Assembly (NCBI GenBank): GCA_024684065.1
Contig: JAIKXO010000315.1
Location: 1 to 31,616, forward strand
Reading direction: 5' to 3'
Length of the DNA: 31,616 nt
Origin: Lachnospiraceae bacterium
Lineage (GTDB): Bacteria > Bacillota_A > Clostridia > Lachnospirales > Lachnospiraceae
The first letter of the stretch is position 1; every line of letters starts with the position of its first letter. The notes below the pieces were generated by a model that saw nothing but the letters and a program-made list of their open reading frames with translations, was not told where the DNA came from and ran no database searches. Positions 25,017 to 31,616 of the stretch are shown here, one piece after another. The position numbers and the translations under genes were made by a program.

Positions 25017-25720
25017 TTCCTGGCCTTCCCAAGATAGAGTTCCTTCACGCTGTCATCGGCGAGAAGCTCCTCTCCCGTGCCCTTTAAGGATATCCTTCCT
25101 GTCTCCATTACATATCCGTAATCGGCAACCTTTAAGGCCATGTTCGCATTCTGCTCTATCAGAAGGACCGTGGTCCCCTGTTTGTTTATCTCCTTTATGA
25201 TATCAAAAATGCCCTGAACAATGATAGGCGCAAGACCTAAAGACGGCTCGTCCATCATGATGATCTTCGGACGGCTCATAAGCGCCCTTCCGACCGCGAG
25301 CATCTGCTGTTCTCCTCCCGAAAGAGTTCCCGCAGCCTGCCAGGACCGCTCCTTAAGCCTGGGGAAAAGATCGTATACATGCTCTATATCATCCTTAAGG
25401 TCGTCCTTCCTTAAATACGCTCCGATCTTTAAGTTCTCAAGGACTGTAAGATCCGGGAATACCCTTCTGCCCTCCGGCACCATGGTTATTCCCTTTGACA
25501 CGATATCCGTCGTCGAAATGCCGATAAGCTCCTCTCCGTCCAGGGTGATGGAGCCGCTCTTAGCCCTTACAAGTCCTGCGATCGCTCTCAGGGTCGTTGA
25601 TTTCCCTGCCCCGTTTGCGCCGACTAAGGTTATGATGCTTCCATAGGGAACGTCGATCGAAACCCCTTTGACCGCCTCAATTCCGCCGTAATTTACGACA
25701 AGGTTTTCTATCTTAAGCAT
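25013..25720 (-). CDS. livF: Branched-chain amino-acid ABC transporter ATPase LivF
   Basis: About 235 residues. Walker A GANGAGKST (about 35-43), signature LSGGEQQ (about 133), Walker B IIMMDEPSLGLAP (about 153-165) and H-loop region LIEQN are intact; SLGLAP and the EGRRVFPDLTVLENL stretch are typical of LivF. It should energise leucine/isoleucine/valine (or related) uptake together with LivG, LivH, LivM and the LivJ binding protein. I prefer the ATG at 25720 because GGGGG is 9 nt upstream; an ATG at 25726 lies only 3 nt from it. Its start overlaps the end of livG and its stop overlaps the start of the GTPase-NYN gene, pointing to translational coupling on both sides. Confidence 0.95.
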   Translation of the reverse strand: MLKIENLVVNYGGIEAVKGVSIDVPYGSIITLVGANGAGKSTTLRAIAGLVRAKSGSITLDGEELIGISTTDIVSKGITMVPEGRRVFPDLTVLENLKIGAYLRKDDLKDDIEHVYDLFPRLKERSWQAAGTLSGGEQQMLAVGRALMSRPKIIMMDEPSLGLAPIIVQGIFDIIKEINKQGTTVLLIEQNANMALKVADYGYVMETGRISLKGTGEELLADDSVKELYLGKARK

Positions 25721-26555
25721 CCTCATTCACCCCCAGATAAGCGTCTATCACACGTTTATTGCTCTGTATCTCGGAGGGGCTTCCGGAAGCGATCAGCTTC
25801 CCGAAATCCAGGACATATATGCGCTCCGATATCTGCATGACCAGATCCATATGATGCTCTATCATGAACACAGTCAGCTTGTATTTATCCCTGACCTCTT
25901 TGATAAAATCGGTAAGTTCCTGCGTTTCCTGCGGATTCATTCCGGCCGCCGGCTCATCGAGAAGAAGGAGTTTCGGATCCGTGGCAAGGGCCCTTGCTAT
26001 CTCAAGCCTCCTCTGTATACCATAGGGGAGAGAGCCTGCCACCTCATCCTTTAAATGAAGGAGATTCTGCTCCGAAAGAAGAGCCTCCGCTTCCCTGCGC
26101 ATCCTCTCCTCTTCCCTGCGGCTCAGCCTGAAGGTTGAGGAAAACCAGTTGTGATGCGCCCTCATATGCTTTGCGATAAGGACATTGTCAAATACCGAAA
26201 GCTTGGAAAAAAGCCTTATATTCTGGAAGGTCCTCGCGATCCCGAGCTTTGTTATCCTGTCAGGGGTGGGGCTTATCTTCTGGGTATAGTCGCCGTTATG
26301 TTCCCCCTGATACATCTTTTTCATCTTGCCCTGGGGGAAGTTCTCGACCATGGGAGTCCCCATGAAGGAAACCCTTCCGTTCGTAGGCTCATACACCCCG
26401 GTGATGCAGTTGAAGGCAGTAGTCTTTCCCGCCCCGTTCGGTCCGATAAGGGCTACTATCTCGCCTTCGTTGACCTCTAAGGACAGATCGTTTACAGCCA
26501 CGACTCCGCCGAACTGCATTGTTATATGTTCGATATTAAGGACATTCGCACTCAC
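25713..26555 (-). CDS. livG: Branched-chain amino-acid ABC transporter ATPase LivG
   Basis: 280 residues. Walker A GPNGAGKTT (about 38-46), LGIARTFQNIRLF Q-loop region (about 105-117), a LivG-type signature LPYGIQRRLEIARAL (about 175) and Walker B LLLLDEPAAGMNP (about 197) match LivG, including the AGMNP and IEHHMD segments. An insert with GKMKKMYQGEHNGDY (about 75-90) is longer than in E. coli LivG. It starts at GTG, with CAGGAG 8-9 nt upstream. A 127-nt gap, holding a small CCTGA/TCAGG hairpin (about 26637-26650), separates it from livM. Its end overlaps livF by 8 nt. Confidence 0.95.
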   Translation of the reverse strand: MSANVLNIEHITMQFGGVVAVNDLSLEVNEGEIVALIGPNGAGKTTAFNCITGVYEPTNGRVSFMGTPMVENFPQGKMKKMYQGEHNGDYTQKISPTPDRITKLGIARTFQNIRLFSKLSVFDNVLIAKHMRAHHNWFSSTFRLSRREEERMRREAEALLSEQNLLHLKDEVAGSLPYGIQRRLEIARALATDPKLLLLDEPAAGMNPQETQELTDFIKEVRDKYKLTVFMIEHHMDLVMQISERIYVLDFGKLIASGSPSEIQSNKRVIDAYLGVNEDA

Positions 26556-26682
26556 CTGTTATACTCCTGACAGAATTATTACCTGATTGACATTAGAAAC
26601 TGTAAAAAACATTTTTATGATGCTTTGGCCACAGGACCTGACAGCTCAGGCACCGGGCTGTGACAAATATATAAAAAAACCG

Positions 26683-27909
26683 TTATTTTTTCTTTCCGGA
26701 TTCCCTGAACAGATCAGGAAGCTCCTTTGTACCCATGATCCCCTGGCTGAAGAAAAGCACTATGATCATGATTATTACGGAGAATACCACCATTCTGAAC
26801 CCGTTCCTTAAAAGAGGGACCTTTGTCTGGCCCGTAACAGCATAATAGCAAAGCCAGATGAGCACGATCCCGCAGACCGCTGCTCCGGACCCGTACAGAG
26901 CCTTGGGCTTACCCTTCGGCTTCTTTATCCGTATAACCATAAGCACGAGCAATACGATAAACACGACCGCCATTACGATGATAAACCTGCCTCTTTCCGG
27001 TCCGGCCAGGTTTGTCTCCTGATCCAAGAATCTGAGCCACCATTCGCTGCATGCAATATAAAGGAAGGAAGCGATAATACTCCCGGATATGGAGCCTATA
27101 CCGCCGATGACCACTATGAGGAGGATCTCATAGGTCATGGCCGATTTAAAGATCGCCGCCTGCACCGACGTCTGGTACATGGCAAGAAGCGCCCCACCGA
27201 TGCCCGCAAAGAAAGAGCTTATGCAAAACGATAGCATCTTGTGCTTGAAAAGATTTATACCCATCGCCTCCGCAGCTATCTCATCCTCCCTTATGGCCTT
27301 GAAGGCCCTGCCGTAGGAGGAGTTGATGAGAAGAACGATTATCGCCACACATATCCCAACCACCGCAAAATACGCTATCGTGGTGTTAAACACCGGGAAC
27401 TTTCTTAAAAGATTCGAGCCGTTCGTAAGAGGTCCGAGCACCTGCCACTGAAAGATCGCCCTTATGATCTCGGCAAAGCCTAAGGTTGCAATCGCCAGAT
27501 AATCGGACTTGAGCCTCAAAACCGGAAGCCCTATAAAAAACGCAAAGAATGCCGCCACAAGTCCTGAAAGAAGAAGCGCAAGAGGAACCGGTATAGTGAA
27601 CTGGATCACGCCTCCGTCAAAATACTGGTATACCGAAGCCCTTTCCTCCACCGGGATCGTAAAAATACCGTATGTATATGCCCCTAAAAGCATGAATCCC
27701 GCCTGGCCAAGCGAGAAGAGCCCCGTAAAGCCGTTCAGAAGGTTCATACTTACCGCAATGAGCACATAGATCGAACCCTTTTTCAGGACCATGAAAAGCA
27801 TGTTCCAGGAAGGCGGAGCGATCTTTTCCGCTATCGCGGTAAACAGAAATATAAATATCACTATGAGAGCCGTGATCAATGTACCACGTTTATTTTCGAC
27901 TGTTTTCAT
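26683..27909 (-). CDS. livM: Branched-chain amino-acid ABC transporter permease LivM
   Basis: 408 residues, an inner-membrane permease with about ten hydrophobic segments. Family marks are SMNLLNGFTGLFSLGQAGFMLLGAY (about 55-80), LRLKSDYLAIATLGFAEI (about 130-148), the cytoplasmic coupling loop RAFKAIREDEIAAEAMGIN (about 205-225) and VIGGIGSISGSIIASF (about 270). After this core a C-terminal extension of about 100 residues adds two or three further helices (MAVVFIVLLVLMVIRI..., VFSVIIMIIVLFFS), making it longer than the usual 300-350 residues. The ATG has only a distant AAAGGA. Between it and livH lies a 110-nt gap with a degenerate module-C palindrome. Confidence 0.93.
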   Translation of the reverse strand: MKTVENKRGTLITALIVIFIFLFTAIAEKIAPPSWNMLFMVLKKGSIYVLIAVSMNLLNGFTGLFSLGQAGFMLLGAYTYGIFTIPVEERASVYQYFDGGVIQFTIPVPLALLLSGLVAAFFAFFIGLPVLRLKSDYLAIATLGFAEIIRAIFQWQVLGPLTNGSNLLRKFPVFNTTIAYFAVVGICVAIIVLLINSSYGRAFKAIREDEIAAEAMGINLFKHKMLSFCISSFFAGIGGALLAMYQTSVQAAIFKSAMTYEILLIVVIGGIGSISGSIIASFLYIACSEWWLRFLDQETNLAGPERGRFIIVMAVVFIVLLVLMVIRIKKPKGKPKALYGSGAAVCGIVLIWLCYYAVTGQTKVPLLRNGFRMVVFSVIIMIIVLFFSQGIMGTKELPDLFRESGKKK

Positions 27910-27998
27910 AACGGCTGATTATTGTCCTTTGCAATTAAACCTTTATTATCTGCGTCTATATTTACAAAACTGAATTTGAATATTTTCGTCTTAAATTC

Positions 27999-28020
27999 AA
28001 AGTCTGATCTATCAAACTTT
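27999..28020. repeat. Degenerate module-C palindrome at the livH stop codon
   Basis: AAAGTCTGAT pairs with ATCAAACTTT (one mismatch) around CT. It resembles the C module at 29191-29218. The stop codon of livH (28020-28022) begins at its last base, so it occupies the same position relative to a stop as the C modules of arrays 2 and 3. Confidence 0.6.
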
Positions 28021-28934
28021 TATACCTTATCTGTCGCCCTCTCCCCGAAAAGTCCCGTAGGCTTTACGACCAGAATGATTATGAGGAGAGCAAAGGTAAC
28101 TGCGTCCGAAAAAGTGGCAAGTCCGATATTTAAAGGGATCCCCGCATAATTCAGCATTGCTTCAAGCCCTTTAACTATATTCTCGGATATGCCTATGATG
28201 AATGCCCCTATCACGGCTCCCGGTATAGATCCTATCCCGCCGAATACCGCCGCTACAAAGGCCTTGAGCCCGGGCATCGCTCCAGATGTATAGGTGACCC
28301 CTGTATAGTTTGAAAAATAAAGCACCGAACCGATCGCAGCAAGGAAGGACCCGATAACGAAGGTCATGGAGATAACGGAATTGATCCTGATACCCATAAG
28401 CTGCGCGGTGTCATAATCCTTCGCGACCGCCCTCATCGCCATTCCTATCTTCGTATGGTTTATAAGCATGACAAGCCCGTACACCAGGGCGATCACAAGG
28501 AAAGGCGTCACCACCGTAACGATCTTTGTGTTAGCCGGCCCGATATTGATAGAATCGGAAATGAAGGGTATCGTTGGATATTGCTGGGAAAGACCTCCCG
28601 TGATATAGGCTACGAGGTTCTGAAGCAGATAGCTTACACCTATGGCCGATATCATTACGGACATACGGGGCGCAAGCCTCAAAGGCTTATAGGCGACCCT
28701 CTCTATTACGAAGCCCAAAAGCACGGTCAGGACGATCATAAGCGGCATGGCTATGTACCACGGCATTGATGCGCACATATAAACCATCATTACCCCTGCC
28801 ACCATGAAAACGTCTCCATGTGCAAAGTTGATAAGGCGAAGGATCCCATAAACCATTGTATAGCCTATGGCGATCAACGCGTACTGCCCCCCGACTGAAA
28901 TACCCGAGAGAATATACGGAAGAACGACACTCAT
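28020..28934 (-). CDS. livH: Branched-chain amino-acid ABC transporter permease LivH
   Basis: 304 residues with about eight hydrophobic segments, the usual LivH length. Family marks are GISVGGQYALIAIGYTMVYGILRLINFAHGD (about residues 11-41, split for description), the coupling loop TKIGMAMRAVAKDYDTAQLMGI (about 165-185) and AAVFGGIGSIPGAVIGAFIIG (about 230-250). It forms the membrane channel with LivM. GGAGGT lies at good distance before the ATG. It follows livJ after a 379-nt gap that holds hairpin array 3 and a large cruciform-like palindrome, and it precedes livM by 110 nt. Confidence 0.96.
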   Translation of the reverse strand: MSVVLPYILSGISVGGQYALIAIGYTMVYGILRLINFAHGDVFMVAGVMMVYMCASMPWYIAMPLMIVLTVLLGFVIERVAYKPLRLAPRMSVMISAIGVSYLLQNLVAYITGGLSQQYPTIPFISDSINIGPANTKIVTVVTPFLVIALVYGLVMLINHTKIGMAMRAVAKDYDTAQLMGIRINSVISMTFVIGSFLAAIGSVLYFSNYTGVTYTSGAMPGLKAFVAAVFGGIGSIPGAVIGAFIIGISENIVKGLEAMLNYAGIPLNIGLATFSDAVTFALLIIILVVKPTGLFGERATDKV

Positions 28935-29088
28935 TTATAACCTCCAAAAGAGTAACGCCCGGACATGTATCAAATACAATGGACGTTACCTTCCTCGTAT
29001 AAGATCAATCCTGTTACAAAGCGGTTTTATTACTTTCTCAATACATATTAAAAACATTTATAAAATCTGTTCCAGAATATCCGGCACT

Positions 29089-29141
29089 GCCCCGAAACTT
29101 ATCCCCGCACGATAAAACGTTATCGGGTACAGTTTCGGGGC
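29089..29141. repeat. Large palindrome next to array 3
   Basis: GCCCCGAAACT (29089-29099) pairs perfectly with AGTTTCGGGGC (29131-29141), with GATAA/TTATC pairing inside. It lies in the livJ-livH gap on the livH side of array 3. It could act as a partial terminator or processing barrier; no T tract follows on the minus strand. Confidence 0.6.
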
Positions 29142-29157
29142 AAACCGGCCATTATTG

Positions 29158-29316
29158 CCGAAAACATGTAAAAAGCACATGTTTTCGGCCCTCAAAGTTT
29201 GATAAATCAAACTTTGAGGTTGCAAAGATAGGATTTGCTTCGCAAATCCATTATCGACAAAAATATCTGAAGATATTTTTGTCCCTCTGAGTTTCATAAA
29301 TGAAACTCAGAGTTTA
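29158..29316. repeat. Hairpin array 3: five palindromic modules between livJ and livH
   Basis: Order on the plus strand: B 29158-29188 (CCGAAAACATGT/ACATGTTTTCGG, 7-nt loop), C 29191-29218 (CTCAAAGTTTGAT/ATCAAACTTTGAG), A 29231-29249 (GGATTTGC/GCAAATCC, loop TTC), F 29256-29283 (GACAAAAATATCT/AGATATTTTTGTC), C 29285-29312 (CTCTGAGTTTCAT/ATGAAACTCAGAG). All five stems are perfect. The last C is followed by TTTAA, which contains the livJ stop codon (29314-29316), exactly as in array 2. The order is X-C then A-X-C. Confidence 0.92.
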
Positions 29317-30537
29317 AATGCTCTGGGCGGCTACGAAGTCCCATGCTCCTGTCTCGGTATTGACCTTTTTGACATAAGCGGTATCTCTCTCAGCATCTCC
29401 GGTCGCGTCAAACTTGATATCACCTGAAACGCCGCTGTAGGTAACGGAAGGAAGAACCTTCAGCACTTCTGCGGGATCAGTTGAACCTGCGGCCTTAAGA
29501 GCCTCTAAAGCAACATAATAAGCATCATAACCCATTGCAGAAACAGCAGCTATCATATCGTTTCCGCCGTTGTTCGCAAGAGCGGTGGAATCGCCGTTGA
29601 TGTATTCCTTGAGGCCTGAATCGAACTCGGGAACCGCACCCTCCTGATAGAAGGTGGTAACACAGATCTCAACATCCTTGCCCTGGGCAGCTCCGCTGAC
29701 GACGTTTGAATCCCATGTGTCGCCTGCGAGCAGAGGCATCCCAAGGCCCTGTGAATCAGCCTGCTCTACGATATTTGCGGCAGCCTCTATGGAAACGGGT
29801 GAGAAGAAAACTTCACAGCCCTGGCTCTTGGCATTGGTGATATAAGAAGTAAAGTCAGAATTTCCTTCGGGGAAGGATTCCTCGACAACCTCGCCGCCTA
29901 AGCCCTTGAAAGCTTCTACAAAGTAATTGCAGAGACCAGCGGAGTAATCATCTCCGAGCTTGCTGAGGCAATATGCCTTCTTAGCGCCAAGGGTCTTGCT
30001 CGCATAGTTTGCAAGAACCGTACCCTGGAAAGGATCAAGGAAACAGATACGGAAATAATGCTCATTTCCTTCGGTAACCTGGGGATTGGTGCAGGTAACG
30101 CCGATCGCGGGAACGCCTCCGTTCTTAAATACGTCTGATGCGGCGATCGAAACGCCCGATCCATAAGAGCCAAGAACAACGGAAACACCTTCGGAAACCA
30201 GCTGCTGGGCGGCTGAAGGGCCCTTTTCCGTAGAGGACTGGTTGTCAACGACTACAAGCTGTACCGTATAGGTCTCACCTCCTATATCAACCGTGGGGGT
30301 TTTTGAGTTTGCGTACTGGATCCCTAAGGTCTCCTGCTTTCCGCCGGCTCCGTTATCCCCTGATGCAGGCTCGTAAACGCCTATTTTTACGACCTTGCCG
30401 TCAGCAGCCTGGGTATCGGCCGCAGCAGTCTCTGTCTGGCCGGATCCTGTCGTGGGAACCGCGGCACAGCCCGCAAGAGTTCCTGCTATCATGGCAGATG
30501 CAAGGATCGTAGAAAGAATTTTCCTGTAAGCTTTCAT
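29314..30537 (-). CDS. livJ: Branched-chain amino-acid substrate-binding lipoprotein LivJ
   Basis: 407 residues. A signal peptide with lipobox LAGC (Cys about residue 24) shows that the mature protein is lipid-anchored outside the membrane; an Ala/Thr/Gly-rich linker follows to about residue 47. The type I periplasmic-binding fold begins at VVKIGVYEPASGDNGAGG. Hallmarks are LVVVDNQSSTEKGPSAAQQLVSEGV (about 93-117, split for description), GVPAIGVTCTNPQV (about 140), FRICFLDPFQGTVLANYA (about 162-180) and GYDAYYVALEALKAAG (about 335). It should bind the ligand for LivHMGF; leucine/isoleucine/valine is the family norm, but other amides or peptides are possible. GGAGAG precedes the ATG. It is the first gene of the operon, with its own promoter and a structured leader. 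Confidence 0.95.
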   Translation of the reverse strand: MKAYRKILSTILASAMIAGTLAGCAAVPTTGSGQTETAAADTQAADGKVVKIGVYEPASGDNGAGGKQETLGIQYANSKTPTVDIGGETYTVQLVVVDNQSSTEKGPSAAQQLVSEGVSVVLGSYGSGVSIAASDVFKNGGVPAIGVTCTNPQVTEGNEHYFRICFLDPFQGTVLANYASKTLGAKKAYCLSKLGDDYSAGLCNYFVEAFKGLGGEVVEESFPEGNSDFTSYITNAKSQGCEVFFSPVSIEAAANIVEQADSQGLGMPLLAGDTWDSNVVSGAAQGKDVEICVTTFYQEGAVPEFDSGLKEYINGDSTALANNGGNDMIAAVSAMGYDAYYVALEALKAAGSTDPAEVLKVLPSVTYSGVSGDIKFDATGDAERDTAYVKKVNTETGAWDFVAAQSI

Positions 30538-30539
30538 TT

Positions 30540-30670
30540 TTTCATTCTCTCCTTTTCATTAGAATCTTTAAGGGTGAAGGATGGCTGCGGACCGTTCCCC
30601 CTCGTCCGGGCGCCACGCTTTGGACCCTTGATGAATTAAAAGACGTTATGGATGCAAAGATCCATAACGT
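30540..30670 (-). promoter_or_regulatory. Structured 5' leader of the liv operon
   Basis: From the predicted start near 30668 the leader opens with an 11-bp perfect hairpin: ACGTTATGGAT (30643-30653) and ATCCATAACGT (30660-30670), loop of 6, followed on the minus strand by CTTTTAATT. After it, AAGGGT and ACCCTT (about 30575-30630) close a second domain containing GGAC/GGTCC. The ribosome binding site lies just beyond. It matches no riboswitch that I recognise. The first hairpin could protect the 5' end or act as an early attenuator. Confidence 0.5.
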
Positions 30671-30674
30671 ACTA

Positions 30675-30703
30675 ATTATAAATTATCATGCTTTACAACA
30701 CAA
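30675..30703 (-). promoter_or_regulatory. Promoter of the liv operon
   Basis: TTGTGT (30698-30703), 17 nt, TATAAT (30675-30680) on the minus strand, within an AT-rich stretch. The -10 is perfect and the -35 moderate. Confidence 0.65.
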
Positions 30704-30826
30704 TATGTAAATATTATATAAAGTAAATAAATTTTGTCCGGGCATTTATAAAAAACCTGTAAAGTCACCTGGATGAGGTTATATATTGATCCGGTCATTA
30801 CGGACGGGGGAGAACCTGCCGGTGTA

Positions 30827-31616
30827 TCAGTTAAATCCTATAAATCTCTGCGCTATCTTATATTCCATTACGGATATCTTCCTTCCACCCCTGCCCGGAA
30901 GGTTCATATTGGTTCCGCAAAGGCTGAACCTGAGCCTGATATAGTCTCCGGGATCGGTATCCTTTAAATAGTTCCACAGCTCCTTTTTCTTTGCGAGGGA
31001 CTCCGCAGACCCCTCTTTAATAAGGAGGATCGAGGATATCGTCATCATTATGTCAAGGTAGCTCAGCATATATTTTTCCTGCTTCCTCTTAAGAGTACGG
31101 GGCTTCGCTGCCTTCTCAGACTCAGAACCCTGCGTCTTCTGAGCATCCCTCCCCCTTATGGAAGCCATGTAATCGATCATAAGCTTATTGACCTTTATCT
31201 GCTGGTCTATCCGCCCTATCATGATCTGTTCGTTAACGGACTGGTCTTCCCTTCCGATGTAATACCTGTAAAGGTTCACATCCATATAGTACATGGTCTT
31301 TACATATGCAAGCGGCTGGAATACGAAAAGATTGTCGACATAAAAGGTATGTGAAGGCAGTGAAAGTCCGCAGTCTGCAAGGAGCCTTGTCCTGTAGATA
31401 ACAGAGTGCATGAGCATATACTGACCGGGCTTGAAGATCCTCACATCATCCCATGTAAAGACCGAATCCCTGGGAAGAGCAGTTCCGAAGGTCATGACCT
31501 TCTTCCGCTTCTTGCCTTCCTTCTCATAGACGAAGTTGCAGATGAACATATCCACAACCGTTCCGAGGCGAACAAGCTCCTTGAGCTTTCTTAAGACTGC
31601 GAGATACGCCTCCTCC
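30827..31616 (-). CDS. Glycosyltransferase family 2-like protein, C-terminal part (cut by the window edge)
   Basis: The reading frame is open to the right edge with no stop, so the N-terminal half lies outside. The visible 262 residues begin EEAYLAVLRKLKELVRLGTVVDMFICNFVYEK and contain FKPGQYMLMHSVIYRTRLLADCGLSLPSHTFYVDNLF, split here by position: about residues 60-80 and 80-100. The pattern of a VDM.ICNFVYE core, an RT-L-ADCG acceptor region and an YVDNLF motif is typical of GT-A fold family 2 transferases of Gram-positive bacteria. A Lys/Arg-rich segment lies at about 170-190 and a short helix near the C-terminus. It would add a sugar to a surface glycan or teichoic-acid-like polymer; donor and acceptor are unknown. 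It ends 289 nt before the liv operon's first codon. Confidence 0.8.
   Translation of the reverse strand, partial: EEAYLAVLRKLKELVRLGTVVDMFICNFVYEKEGKKRKKVMTFGTALPRDSVFTWDDVRIFKPGQYMLMHSVIYRTRLLADCGLSLPSHTFYVDNLFVFQPLAYVKTMYYMDVNLYRYYIGREDQSVNEQIMIGRIDQQIKVNKLMIDYMASIRGRDAQKTQGSESEKAAKPRTLKRKQEKYMLSYLDIMMTISSILLIKEGSAESLAKKKELWNYLKDTDPGDYIRLRFSLCGTNMNLPGRGGRKISVMEYKIAQRFIGFN

Noticed and set aside
29058..29297. Minus-strand ORF of 79 codons across hairpin array 3
   Set aside because: It consists of the array modules and the large palindrome; no ribosome binding site or protein similarity.

Overview
The window looks like a chromosomal segment of a Gram-positive anaerobe of the Lachnospiraceae (Clostridia). 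Moderate GC, strong AGGAGG-type ribosome binding sites, a complete branched-chain amino-acid ABC operon, a DUF4358 / SGNH / DHHW / MBOAT surface-acetylation cluster and an EF-G-like GTPase fused to an NYN nuclease domain all fit that family. Placement rests on gene content only. Twenty of the 23 protein genes run on the minus strand; there are no rRNA, tRNA, CRISPR, phage or IS genes.

Layout, left to right. 1-250: a leftward promoter-like site and a long imperfect inverted repeat. 283-1782 (+): secreted coiled-coil cell-wall hydrolase. 1927-5896 (-): thymidylate synthase, a beta-CASP metallo-beta-lactamase protein and a secreted N-acetylmuramoyl-L-alanine amidase. 5897-6931: 1 kb without a protein gene, holding a hairpin array and a candidate structured RNA of about 530 nt behind a perfect TTGACA-17-TATAAT promoter. 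6932-7399 (-): GNAT acetyltransferase. 7632-13329 (-): MBOAT, DHHW, SGNH and DUF4358 proteins, a probable surface-polymer O-acetylation operon. 13401-17668 (-): MacB-like ATPase, CARDB-type exoprotein and permease. 17738-18979 (-): glyA. 19290-20471 (-): CofE-like protein. 20650-22155 (+): two membrane proteins, one PAP2-like. 22146-30537 (-): livJ-H-M-G-F followed, with a 4-nt ATGA overlap, by the GTPase-NYN fusion. 30827 to the right edge (-): partial glycosyltransferase.

The most unusual features are non-coding. (1) Three arrays of modular perfect palindromes (5961-6133, 14846-15107, 29158-29316) share an A - X - C/D order of hairpin modules with conserved linkers, and stem changes are compensated on the other arm. 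Two arrays sit between co-directional genes and contain the upstream gene's stop codon. One separates the livJ binding-protein gene from the permease genes, recalling the E. coli malE-malF REP arrangement. Single simpler palindromes occupy most other gaps between co-directional genes. (2) The 6135-6667 RNA candidate has many internal helices, no ORF of note and two AAGGAGGTAC copies. (3) Several genes lack a Shine-Dalgarno and have a -10 box 5-6 nt before the ATG, suggesting leaderless messages. (4) The promoter at 134-162 and the one for the CofE-like gene share a conserved start region.
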